From Micromonospora sp. NBC_00389 (GTDB lineage Bacteria > Actinomycetota > Actinomycetes > Mycobacteriales > Micromonosporaceae), in the NCBI RefSeq assembly GCF_036059255.1, contig NZ_CP107947.1, positions 2,604,001-2,668,000 on the forward strand: a stretch of 64,000 bases of DNA, written 5' to 3'. How positions within the stretch are numbered: position 1 is the stretch's first letter; the number at the start of each line of letters is the position of its first letter. Shown here piece by piece: positions 17,092-24,450 of the stretch. Made by a program: the position numbers and the translations under genes. Below the pieces are notes generated by a model. That model was not told where the DNA came from, ran no database searches, and was given only the letters and a program-made list of their open reading frames with translations.

Positions 17092-18237
17092 GTGGCGAAG
17101 ACTGAATCGACGGGTTCCACATGGCGGTACCGGTGGGCGCGCCGGCAGAACGTTCGGCGGGTCAGCACGTTCCGCGGCGCCGAGGCGGCGTGGCGGCGAC
17201 GCGACGACGAGTTGCGGCGGCTGCGTGCCCTGGCCGCCGACTTCCAGGGCTCTGCGGCAGCCGGCGCCGGCCTACCGTTGGAGCTGGCCGGCGACGAGGT
17301 GGTGCTCTGGGCGCTGCCCGCCGCACAGCTCGTCGAGGTGCGGCACACCACGGTGCTGCCCGCGCCGGATCTCACGGTCGCCCCGCCGGCCGGGCCGTTG
17401 CGCCAGCGTCGCCCGGACGGCGTCCGGGTCGCCGACGCAGGCATGGCGGTGATCACCAGCCGTCGACTGGTGCTGCTCGGCGGGCGCGGCCGGCGCGACT
17501 GGGCGTACGGCCGGATGACCGGCCTGGGCCACGACCCGGCGGCGCCGGTGACCCTGATCCAGGTGCTGGACCGGCGGCGGACCTCCGGGCTGATGCTGCC
17601 CACCGACGCGGCGGCGGACTTCCGGTTCAAGCTCACCCTGGCCTTCGCCGACGCGATCGAGCAGCGTCCCGCGGTGCTCGCCCAGCTCGACGAGCTGATC
17701 GCCGAGCACGCCCAGCTCAAGCCGTTCCGGCCGGCCGCGGCCACTCCCGGGCAGGCCCGGCTCTCCGCGCTGGTGCCGGGCGGCCGGCGAACCGTCGCGG
17801 TGGCCGCGGCCGTGGCGCTGCTGGTGCCGGCGGCGCTGTTCGAGTCGGACCCGTCCGACCCGACCGGCGGCGCGGAGGTCGCCGTCGCGGCCACCCCGGC
17901 GTCCAGCGCCAGCGCGGTTCCCGCGCTGCTCTACCCGGCGGCCCCGCCCTCGCCCCGCACGACACCGAAGCCGACGAAGTCGCCGCGCCCGTCGCTCACC
18001 GCGACCCGGGACCAGCGCTGCGGCGCGCCGGAAAACCCGCTGGGGTACGACTTCTGCGGCGGAACCCGGATCCGGCGGCCGGCCACTGAGGTCTGCGACT
18101 GGTTCGACTGCGTGCCGCAGTTCTGGGCCGGTCGGGGCTACCTGGTGCAGTGCCGCGACGGTTCGGTCAGCCTGAACGGTGGCCGGTCGAACGCCTGCAC
18201 CGAGCACCGGGGCGTGCGGCGAACCATCTGGAAGTGA
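17092..18237 (+). CDS. Membrane protein, paralogue A of a three-member family (Cys-rich C-terminus)
   Basis: A 381-residue protein of unrecognised function, with two close relatives at 28019 and 32312. The cytoplasmic N-terminal region (about 1-220) starts with an arginine-rich helix (AWRRRDDELRRLR) and holds the shared block VADAGMAVITSRRLVLLG. One membrane helix (about 230-250) and a Pro/Thr/Ser linker follow. The last 70 residues form a cysteine-rich module: CGAPENPLGYDFCGG, VCDWFDCVPQFW, GYLVQCRDGSVSL and a final Cys-His pair, reminiscent of DUF3761-like modules. GTG 17092 follows GGAGGAG. The outer module probably faces the cell exterior. Confidence 0.75.
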   Translation: MAKTESTGSTWRYRWARRQNVRRVSTFRGAEAAWRRRDDELRRLRALAADFQGSAAAGAGLPLELAGDEVVLWALPAAQLVEVRHTTVLPAPDLTVAPPAGPLRQRRPDGVRVADAGMAVITSRRLVLLGGRGRRDWAYGRMTGLGHDPAAPVTLIQVLDRRRTSGLMLPTDAAADFRFKLTLAFADAIEQRPAVLAQLDELIAEHAQLKPFRPAAATPGQARLSALVPGGRRTVAVAAAVALLVPAALFESDPSDPTGGAEVAVAATPASSASAVPALLYPAAPPSPRTTPKPTKSPRPSLTATRDQRCGAPENPLGYDFCGGTRIRRPATEVCDWFDCVPQFWAGRGYLVQCRDGSVSLNGGRSNACTEHRGVRRTIWK

Positions 18238-18293
18238 CCGTTTAATGCCGGTTTCCGCCCGCTCGTCGACTTCGGTCGGTCAGAATTGGCCGG

Positions 18294-18839
18294 ATGGAGA
18301 TCCGGTCCGACGACGGTGCCCGGCTGAGGATCCGCCCAGTGGGCTACCAGCCCGGCATCGATCCGCCCGACGACCCCGACCGGTCCGCACCCGGTTGGCG
18401 CGACTGGCTGCTCATCGAGGTCGACGCCCGTACCGCTGACGGTCAGACCTGGTCGCATCACTACCCGAGTCTCCTGGTGGAGGAGGCCCGCGCGCTCGGC
18501 AGTTGGCTGCGGGGGCAGGCGGAGGCGGCCGTCGGCCCGAACCCGCCCCCGGCGGTGGTCAGCTTCACCGAACCCAACCTGACCCTGCGAACACGGGTGA
18601 TCCGCCGCCGCCGGCTGGAGTTGACCGTCGAGTTCTCCGCCGAGTCGCTGCCACCGTGGATGCGCCGCCCGACCACCGCGATCTACCCGCTGATCCTCAC
18701 CGTCTCCGCGGACGCGCTGGTGGTCGCCGCCGACCAGTGGGCCGGGCACTGCGAGGCGTACCCGCCGCGTACGCCGTCGCGGTTTCCGGCCCGGGGCCCG
18801 CTGCCCGGGCCGATGACGCACCCCCGGCGCGCCGGCTGA
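18294..18839 (+). CDS. WapI-like immunity-family protein
   Basis: A 181-residue soluble protein. The order of segments resembles actinobacterial proteins annotated as the WapI immunity family: DWLLIEVDARTADGQTW, then a SLLVEEARALGSWL helix, VVSFTEPNL, and ELTVEFSAESLPPWM. WapI protects against the tRNase toxin domain of Bacillus WapA. No toxin gene is adjacent, so this is either an orphan immunity gene or a family member with another role. The match is from memory of family pattern, not a search. ATG 18294 has no strong ribosome-binding site. Confidence 0.5.
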   Translation: MEIRSDDGARLRIRPVGYQPGIDPPDDPDRSAPGWRDWLLIEVDARTADGQTWSHHYPSLLVEEARALGSWLRGQAEAAVGPNPPPAVVSFTEPNLTLRTRVIRRRRLELTVEFSAESLPPWMRRPTTAIYPLILTVSADALVVAADQWAGHCEAYPPRTPSRFPARGPLPGPMTHPRRAG

Positions 18840-18931
18840 CCGGCCAGCCGCGCATCCCCGCAGTCGCGGCACGGCCCGCCGCCGATGTCGTTCCTTGTCC
18901 CGGCGGTACCGGGCTGCTCTGATGGGCGGTC

Positions 18932-20206
18932 ATGGGGGATGAGCAGGTGCACCGCACCATCGAGACGGTGTGGCGGATCGAGGCCGGGCGGGTGATCGCC
19001 GCCCTGGCCGGACTGGTGCGCGACGTCGGCTGGGCCGAGGAGTTGGCCCAGGACGCCCTGGTCGCAGCCCTGGAACAGTGGCCACGCGACGGCGTACCGG
19101 CCAACCCGGGCGCCTGGCTGACCACAGTCGGGAAGCGGCGGGCGATCGACGCGCTACGCCGCCGGAGCCTGCTGGAACGCCGGGTCGCCGAGCTCGGGCA
19201 CGACCTCGGCGACGAGCAGTTCACCCCGGACTTCGACGCCGCCTTCGAGGAACGGATCGACGACGACCTGCTGCGCCTGGTCTTCACCGCCTGCCACCCG
19301 GTGCTGTCGCCGCAGGCACGGGCGGCGCTGACCCTGCGGATGCTCGGCGGCCTGAAGACCGAGGAGATCGCCCGGGCGTTCCTGGTGCCCGAGACGACCG
19401 TCGCGCAGCGGATCACCCGGGCCAAAAAAGCCCTGGCCGACGCGAAGGTGCCGTTCGAGGTGCCCGGCGTCGCGGAGCGCGGCGAACGGCTCGCCTCCGT
19501 GCTGGAGGTGATCTACCTGATCTTCAACGAGGGCTACTCGGCGACCGCCGGCGACAACTGGATGCGCCCGGCCCTCTGCGCGGACGCGCTGCGCCTGGCC
19601 CGGGTCCTCCAGCGACTGATGCCCGACGAACCGGAGGTGCACGGGCTCGCCGCGCTGCTGGAGATCCAGGCGTCGCGCACTGCGGCCCGGGTCGACCCCA
19701 CCGGCGAGCCGGTCCTGCTCATGGAGCAGGACCGGGGACGCTGGGACCTGATGCTGATCCGCCGGGGCCAGGCCGCGCTGGACCGGGCCCGCGCCGCCGA
19801 CGGACCGCCCGGCCCGTTCACCCTCCAGGCGGAGATCGCGGCCTGCCACGCGCGGGCGCGTACCCCGCAGGAGACGGACTGGGCGCGGATCGCGGCCGGC
19901 TACGCGGAGCTGGCCCGGGTCGTGCCGTCGCCGGTCGTGGAGCTGAACCGGGCCGTCGCGGTCTCCTTCGCCGACGGCCCGGCCGCCGGCCTGGACCTGG
20001 CCCGGGCGCTGGCCGACGAGCCGGCGCTGGCCGGCTACCACCTGCTGCCCAGCGTGCTCGGGGACCTGTTGGCGAAGCTGGGCCGCTACGACGAGGCGCG
20101 GTTTGAGTTCGCCCGGGCCGCTCAGCTCACCAGCAACGAACGCGAGCGTGCGTTGCTGCTCGCCCGCGCCGCCGACTGCGCCCGGGGCGTCGCGCCGACC
20201 CGCTGA
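18932..20206 (+). CDS. ECF42-like RNA polymerase sigma factor with C-terminal extension
   Basis: A 424-residue protein. Sigma-70 region 2 lies near the N-terminus (VGWAEELAQDALVAALEQWP and GAWLTTVGKRRAIDALRR). Region 4 is at about residues 115-165 (RAALTLRMLGGLKTEEIARAFL). A long helical extension of TPR/DUF6596 type follows, including VIYLIFNEGYSAT. This is the structure of the ECF42 group, which is usually found with a DGPF/YCII-domain protein rather than an anti-sigma factor. That partner is present two genes on (21046). The gene should direct transcription of a small stress regulon; the signal is unknown. Confidence 0.88.
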   Translation: MGDEQVHRTIETVWRIEAGRVIAALAGLVRDVGWAEELAQDALVAALEQWPRDGVPANPGAWLTTVGKRRAIDALRRRSLLERRVAELGHDLGDEQFTPDFDAAFEERIDDDLLRLVFTACHPVLSPQARAALTLRMLGGLKTEEIARAFLVPETTVAQRITRAKKALADAKVPFEVPGVAERGERLASVLEVIYLIFNEGYSATAGDNWMRPALCADALRLARVLQRLMPDEPEVHGLAALLEIQASRTAARVDPTGEPVLLMEQDRGRWDLMLIRRGQAALDRARAADGPPGPFTLQAEIAACHARARTPQETDWARIAAGYAELARVVPSPVVELNRAVAVSFADGPAAGLDLARALADEPALAGYHLLPSVLGDLLAKLGRYDEARFEFARAAQLTSNERERALLLARAADCARGVAPTR

Positions 20207-20336
20207 AAAATCGCCGGAAGAAATGTCAACCGCCATGTCGTATCCCGACCGAACCGCTCGACGCGTCAGTGGAAGCCGGCTCGCACCGGCGCACGAGACC
20301 GGCCACCGGCCGGTCGGGACAGATGAGGAGATCGGC

Positions 20337-21011
20337 ATGACGACGACGGCGAACGCGATGGGCGCTGGGTCCGCGGTGGCGGGCGTCGGCTCCCGGCGTA
20401 CGACGACAAGGGCGCTGCTGGCCGGCGGGGCCGCCGCCGGTCCGCTGTTCGGGGTGGTGGCCGCGGCCCAGGTGCTCACCCGCGACGGGTTCGACCTGAG
20501 CCGGCAACCGCTGAGCCTGCTCGCCCTCGGCGACCTGGGCTGGATCCAGATCACCAACTTCGTGGTGACCGGACTGCTCGCCCTGGCCGGCGCGGTCGGG
20601 CTACGGCGGACGCTGCGCGGCGAGCCCGCCGGAACGTGGGGGCCGGCGCTGGTTGCCGTGCACGGTGTCGGGCTGATCATCGGCGGGGTGCTGGTCTCCG
20701 ACCCGAGCATGGGTTGGCCGACCGGCGCGCCGGAGGGTGCGCCGGAGACGCTGAGCTGGCACGCCGTCGGCCACGGCGTCGGCGCGGCGCTGGCCTTCGG
20801 ATCGCTGACCATCGCCTGCCTGGTCTTTGGCCGCGGCTGGTGGCGGGCCGGGCAGCGTGGCTGGGCGGCGTTCTCCCTCGGCTGCGCGTTGGCCGTCGTC
20901 GTGGTGCTGGCCTGGCCCGACCAGGACACCGTGAGCGTCCGGATGGCGCTCGCCTGCGCCGTCATCTTCGCCTGGCTGACCGCGCTCTGCGGCCGGCAGT
21001 TCGCCCGCTGA
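20337..21011 (+). CDS. DUF998 family membrane protein
   Basis: A 224-residue membrane protein with about six hydrophobic segments, including ALLAGGAAAGPLFGVVAAAQ and FVVTGLLALAGAVGLRR. The signature ISRQPLSLLALGDLGWIQ-like block (here DLSRQPLSLLALGDLGW) is typical of DUF998. The function of the family is unknown. It sits between the ECF42-like sigma factor and its DGPF partner on the same strand, 34 bases before the latter, so it probably belongs to the same operon. The ATG at 20337 lies shortly after ATGAGGAG. Confidence 0.78.
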   Translation: MTTTANAMGAGSAVAGVGSRRTTTRALLAGGAAAGPLFGVVAAAQVLTRDGFDLSRQPLSLLALGDLGWIQITNFVVTGLLALAGAVGLRRTLRGEPAGTWGPALVAVHGVGLIIGGVLVSDPSMGWPTGAPEGAPETLSWHAVGHGVGAALAFGSLTIACLVFGRGWWRAGQRGWAAFSLGCALAVVVVLAWPDQDTVSVRMALACAVIFAWLTALCGRQFAR

Positions 21012-21045
21012 CCGTCGTTTCATCGATCACGAGAGGACCGAACCG

Positions 21046-21426
21046 ATGCGCTACATGCTGATGCACAAGCTCAACGAGAACCTGCCGGGGGCGTTCGACC
21101 CGAGCCCAGAGTTCATCGCCCGGATGGAGGCCTTCATGAAGGAGGTGGCGCAGTCCGGGATACTGCTCGCCGCCGAGGGGCTGTGCGAGACCTCCAAGGG
21201 CGCCACCCGGATCACCGTGACCGGCGGCAAGACCACCGTCACCGACGGGCCGTTCACCGAGACCAAGGAGCTGATCGCCGGATTCGCGCTGGTGGACGTG
21301 CGCTCCCAGGAGGAGGCGGTGGAGTGGGGGCGGCGGTTCGCCGACGTCTTCGCCGAGACGATCGGCGAGGTCGAGGTGGACATTCGCCGGGTCTACGAGG
21401 CGCCGGAGGCCGGCCAACCGGCCTGA
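21046..21426 (+). CDS. YCII/DGPF-domain protein, partner of the ECF sigma factor
   Basis: A 126-residue protein with MRYMLMHKLNEN at the start, the diagnostic VTDGPFTETKELIAGF block in the middle, and EVDIRRVYE at the end. It belongs to the DGPF/YCII family, thought of as small dimeric alpha-beta proteins. Members are conserved neighbours of ECF42 sigma factors and are assumed to be regulated by, or to act in, the same stress response. GAGAGGA precedes the ATG. The spacing of 34 bases after the DUF998 gene fits an operon. Confidence 0.85.
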   Translation: MRYMLMHKLNENLPGAFDPSPEFIARMEAFMKEVAQSGILLAAEGLCETSKGATRITVTGGKTTVTDGPFTETKELIAGFALVDVRSQEEAVEWGRRFADVFAETIGEVEVDIRRVYEAPEAGQPA

Positions 21427-21511
21427 TCCGGCCACGCCGTGCCGCCGCCGTGCCGCCCGTGCGACTCGGCGGCGGCTTTGCCCGGCTCGGCGCGCGACAG
21501 TGTCGGACGGT

Positions 21512-21553
21512 CGTGATACCTCTGCGGTATATCGATACTCCAGAGTCATCACG
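21512..21553 (+). promoter_or_regulatory. Putative operator upstream of the alpha/beta hydrolase
   Basis: Two nested symmetric elements lie here: ATACCTCTGCGGTAT (21516-21530, a perfect 5-base inverted repeat with a 5-base centre), and outer arms CGTGAT at 21512 and ATCACG ending at 21553. The hydrolase ATG is 35 bases further on. TetR- or MerR-type binding is plausible; the regulator is not identified. Confidence 0.4.
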
Positions 21554-21588
21554 CTCGGGCGGCACCTCCGCCCGGAAGGGAGCCCGGG

Positions 21589-22362
21589 ATGCCCGGCTAC
21601 GTGCAGCTCGGCGAGGTCAACACGTTCTACGAGCGCGATGGCGCGGGGGAGCCGCTGGTGCTGCTGCACCCCGGCTTCGCCGACTCCCGGGCCCTCGGGC
21701 AGAACGTGCCGGGGCTGGCGAAACGGTTCACCGTCTACCGACCGGACCGGCGCGGGCACGGTCGTACCCCCGATGTGGGCGGCCCGATCAGCTACCAACT
21801 GATGGCCGAGGACACCATCGCGTTCCTGGAAAAGGTGGTCGGCGGGCCGGCGCACCTGGTCGGGCACAGCGACGGCACCCCGGTCGCGCTGCTGGTGGCG
21901 CTGCGCCGCCCCGACCTGGTCCGCCGGCTGGTGCTCGCCGCCGGGGTGTTCCACCACGACGGCTGGATCGACGGCGCCGTCGACCTCGACGAGGAGACCG
22001 TCGCGTTCTTCGTGCGGTACCACGGCGAGGTGTCACCGGACGGGCCGCAGCACTTCCCGATCGTCAAGGCCAAGCTGGACCGGATGCACCACGAGGAGCC
22101 GACGGTGACCGTCGCCGACCTGGCCGGCTACCCCGGCCCGGCGCTGGTGATGGTCGCCGACGACGACGAGGTCCGCGTCGAGCACACCCTGGCGCTGCGC
22201 GACGGGCTGCCGCGGTCGCAGCTCGCCGTGGTGCCGGGCACCAGCCACGGCCTGCTCGCCGACAAGCCCGACCTGTGCAACCGCCTCATCATCGACTTCC
22301 TCACCGAGCCGCTCGAATCGGCGGCCAACCCGGATGGCGCGGCCGGCAACGGCCACGGGTAG
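21589..22362 (+). CDS. Alpha/beta hydrolase
   Basis: A 257-residue alpha/beta-fold hydrolase. The elements in order are the oxyanion region VLLHPGFADSR, RPDRRGHGRTPD, the nucleophile elbow GHSDGT with Ser94, an acidic residue after strand 6 (MVADDDEV), and the histidine in GTSHGLLA. The triad is complete. The substrate is not known; similar proteins are annotated as general esterases or haloperoxidase-like hydrolases. A GGAAGGGAG ribosome-binding sequence precedes the ATG. The leader peptide and epoxide hydrolase follow on the same strand. Confidence 0.82.
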   Translation: MPGYVQLGEVNTFYERDGAGEPLVLLHPGFADSRALGQNVPGLAKRFTVYRPDRRGHGRTPDVGGPISYQLMAEDTIAFLEKVVGGPAHLVGHSDGTPVALLVALRRPDLVRRLVLAAGVFHHDGWIDGAVDLDEETVAFFVRYHGEVSPDGPQHFPIVKAKLDRMHHEEPTVTVADLAGYPGPALVMVADDDEVRVEHTLALRDGLPRSQLAVVPGTSHGLLADKPDLCNRLIIDFLTEPLESAANPDGAAGNGHG

Positions 22363-22398
22363 GGTGACGTCCGTCAGCCACGAGAGGAGGTGAGCCCG

Positions 22399-22452
22399 GT
22401 GAACACCCACTGTCACGTCTGGGCGCTCCACTCGGCCGTCCCCCTCAGCTGA
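22399..22452 (+). CDS. Seventeen-residue leader peptide
   Basis: A GTG codon preceded at ideal distance by AGGAGGTGAG, a full anti-16S match, opens a 17-codon frame encoding MNTHCHVWALHSAVPLS. The frame ends 39 bases before the epoxide hydrolase ATG. Its middle codons form one arm of a perfect 9-base hairpin with the region just before the hydrolase ribosome-binding site. Such a strong start on such a short frame is best explained as a regulatory leader. An in-frame GTG at 22390 would give 20 residues. Confidence 0.6.
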   Translation: MNTHCHVWALHSAVPLS

Positions 22453-22487
22453 CCATTCGCGTCGGGGAGCGCCCTCCTTATCGGAGG
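22421..22487 (+). promoter_or_regulatory. Mutually exclusive hairpins before the epoxide hydrolase (attenuator-like)
   Basis: Hairpin 1 pairs GGGCGCTCC (22421-22429, inside the leader peptide) with GGAGCGCCC (22466-22474). Hairpin 2 pairs CCTCC (22473-22477) with GGAGG (22483-22487), which is the hydrolase ribosome-binding site. They share bases 22473-22474. A ribosome covering the leader codons would break hairpin 1 and favour hairpin 2, hiding the start; without it hairpin 1 leaves the site open. The direction of control is inferred. Confidence 0.5.
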
Positions 22488-22491
22488 ACCA

Positions 22492-23643
22492 ATGTCTATC
22501 TCCCCGTTCCGCATCGACGTATCCGATGCGGTCCTCGACGACCTGCGGGCACGACTGGCCCGTACCCGCTTCACCGAACGCAGCGGCAAGCAGCCGTGGC
22601 AGGGTGGCGTGGACCCCGACTACCTGCGGGACCTGGTGTCCTACTGGCGCGACGGGTTCGACTGGCGGGCCCGCGAGGCGGAACTCAACGCCTACCCACA
22701 CCACCTGGCCCTCGTCGGCGGCCGGAAGCTGCACTTCCTGCACGTCCGCGCGGCCCGTCCGGCCGGTACGCCCGCGCCGTTGCCCCTGATCCTCAGCCAC
22801 GGCTGGCCCAGCAGCTTCGTCGAGATGCTGCCGCTGGTCGACCGGCTGACCGACCCCGCCCGGTACGGCGGCGACCCCGCCGACGCGTTCGACGTGGTGG
22901 TGCCCTCGCTGCCCGGCTTCGGCTTCTCGGAGGTGCCTGACGAGCCGGTGACCCGGGCGGTCCTCGCTCGGACGCTGCACGAGTTGATGACCGACGTGCT
23001 CGGCTACGAGCGTTACGGCGCCTTCGGCGGCGACGTCGGCGGGGTGGTCACCGGCTGGCTGGGTGCCCTGTATCCGGAACAGGTCGCCGGCATCCACATG
23101 ATCCACCCACCGTTCCCGGCCAGCTTCGACGCCCGTCCGCTGTCGGCGGCCGAGCAGGCGTACCTGGACGCCGAAGCCGCGTACGACGAGACCGACGGCG
23201 GTTACAGCGCCATCATGGGCACCCGGCCGGACACCCTCGCGGCGGCGCTGGTCGACTCACCGGCCGGGCTGGCCGCCTGGCTCGTCGACAAGTACCGGGA
23301 CTGGAGCGACAACCACGGTGACCTGGCGAACAGCTTCGACCGGGACACGCTGCTCACCATCATCACGCTGTACTGGGCCACCGGCACGATCGGCTCCTCG
23401 TTCCGGCAGTACTTCGACTTCGACCACAACACCCCACGGCCCGACATCACCGTGCCCGCCGCGTTCACGGTGAGCACCGAACCCTCGCAGGCCAACCTCC
23501 CCCGGGAGATCGCCGAGCGGGCCTGCACCGACATTCGGCACTGGAGCGAACCGGGCCGGGGCGGGCACTTCATGCCGCTGGAGGAGCCGGACCTGCTCGC
23601 CGGTGAGATGAGGGAGTTTTTCACCTCGCTGCGCCCGTACTGA
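22492..23643 (+). CDS. Epoxide hydrolase (EH N-terminal domain family)
   Basis: A 383-residue protein. An N-terminal EHN domain (PFRIDVSDAVLDDLRARLARTRF) precedes an alpha/beta hydrolase core. The oxyanion motif HGWP is near residue 102, the nucleophile Asp181 sits in GGDVGG, and the C-terminal histidine is in RGGHFMPLEEP. This is the microsomal-type epoxide hydrolase family, opening epoxides to diols through an aspartyl ester. The physiological substrate is unknown. GGAGG lies 4 bases before ATG 22492 and can be sequestered in a hairpin (see the attenuator entry). A bidirectional terminator follows. Confidence 0.88.
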   Translation: MSISPFRIDVSDAVLDDLRARLARTRFTERSGKQPWQGGVDPDYLRDLVSYWRDGFDWRAREAELNAYPHHLALVGGRKLHFLHVRAARPAGTPAPLPLILSHGWPSSFVEMLPLVDRLTDPARYGGDPADAFDVVVPSLPGFGFSEVPDEPVTRAVLARTLHELMTDVLGYERYGAFGGDVGGVVTGWLGALYPEQVAGIHMIHPPFPASFDARPLSAAEQAYLDAEAAYDETDGGYSAIMGTRPDTLAAALVDSPAGLAAWLVDKYRDWSDNHGDLANSFDRDTLLTIITLYWATGTIGSSFRQYFDFDHNTPRPDITVPAAFTVSTEPSQANLPREIAERACTDIRHWSEPGRGGHFMPLEEPDLLAGEMREFFTSLRPY

Positions 23644-23695
23644 TCGGCAGGGGAGCCGGGCCGGTCGGCGCCCTGGCTGACTAGCGCCCGGCGTG

Positions 23696-23735
23696 GCCGG
23701 CGGCTGTTTCGGTTGTCCCCGGAACAGCCGCCGGC
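23696..23735. terminator. Bidirectional terminator hairpin
   Basis: A perfect 13-base inverted repeat (GCCGGCGGCTGTT at 23696-23708 with AACAGCCGCCGGC at 23723-23735) and a 14-base loop, between the convergent epoxide hydrolase and candidate immunity genes. Confidence 0.72.
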
Positions 23736-23742
23736 ACCCGGG

Positions 23743-24435
23743 CTACGCGCCGAGCGACGCCTTGGCGGCGTCGATGGCGTCGAGCAACTCCTCCTGGTGC
23801 TCGAAGCCCTCCTCGACGACGGCCATGTTCACTCCGCATTCGCGCTGCCGCGCCTGCAGCAGCGTCTCCTCTACCGGAGCCACTGGGAAGGCCAGCGGGT
23901 CGAGGCCGGGAGCCCTGGCCACGTCGTCGACCAGGAGCCACTTGTTGTGCTCGTCGTAGCCGACCACCCCGGCGGCGATTCCCCTGGCCCACTGGTCGAA
24001 GAGCCCGGCCAGGCTGGTGGCGGCACGGACGGACTCCCAGGCGTCTTCTGAGATCACGTAACGCCAGATCTCACCCTCGTGCTCGCCGGCGAGGACGAAC
24101 GTGTAGAGGAGGAAATCGAAGTGGAACAGGGGCAGTTGCTGCCGCCAGGGGAACGGCGTGCCGATCGACAGTCCCAGATAGTCCAGCGCGTCCCCGCCCT
24201 CCGGCCATGGCATCCGCCATCCGGCGTTGGGCAGCAACCGCCGGTCGGGCCATCGCTGCGACTGCAACCAGGTCAGCTGCTCCGCGACGTGATCCACCCC
24301 GAAGATCCGGTGGACCACGTCCGGCGGCTGCCCGGCCGGCGACTCGCCCTGGTCGGGCCAGTCGAGGCCGGCAGCCGTCGCCGCGACGCGGTACTCCCGC
24401 ACCGCGTCGCGCAACACGCGCATGTCATCGAGCAT
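23743..24435 (-). CDS. Candidate immunity protein for the upstream secreted nuclease
   Basis: A 230-residue acidic soluble protein that I do not recognise. It contains a tryptophan- and proline-rich middle (RMPWPEGGDALDYLGLS), GEIWRYVISEDAWESVRAA, and FDQWARGIAAGVVGYDE. The general look is SUKH/Smi1-like, which would fit an immunity protein, but this is tentative. The gene starts 15 bases after the stop of the NucA/NucB nuclease gene. Its GAGGAG ribosome-binding site lies directly beyond that stop, so the two are almost certainly one transcript. ATG 24435 is chosen for its spacing. The role is inferred from this arrangement. Confidence 0.5.
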   Translation of the reverse strand: MLDDMRVLRDAVREYRVAATAAGLDWPDQGESPAGQPPDVVHRIFGVDHVAEQLTWLQSQRWPDRRLLPNAGWRMPWPEGGDALDYLGLSIGTPFPWRQQLPLFHFDFLLYTFVLAGEHEGEIWRYVISEDAWESVRAATSLAGLFDQWARGIAAGVVGYDEHNKWLLVDDVARAPGLDPLAFPVAPVEETLLQARQRECGVNMAVVEEGFEHQEELLDAIDAAKASLGA

Positions 24436-24450
24436 CAGCAAGCTCCTCGG

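Noticed and set aside
16866..17894. Leftward extension of the gluconokinase-like gene
   Set aside because: It is antisense to paralogue A. A good ribosome-binding site and the VVIGVDIGTTS start place the true start at 16865.
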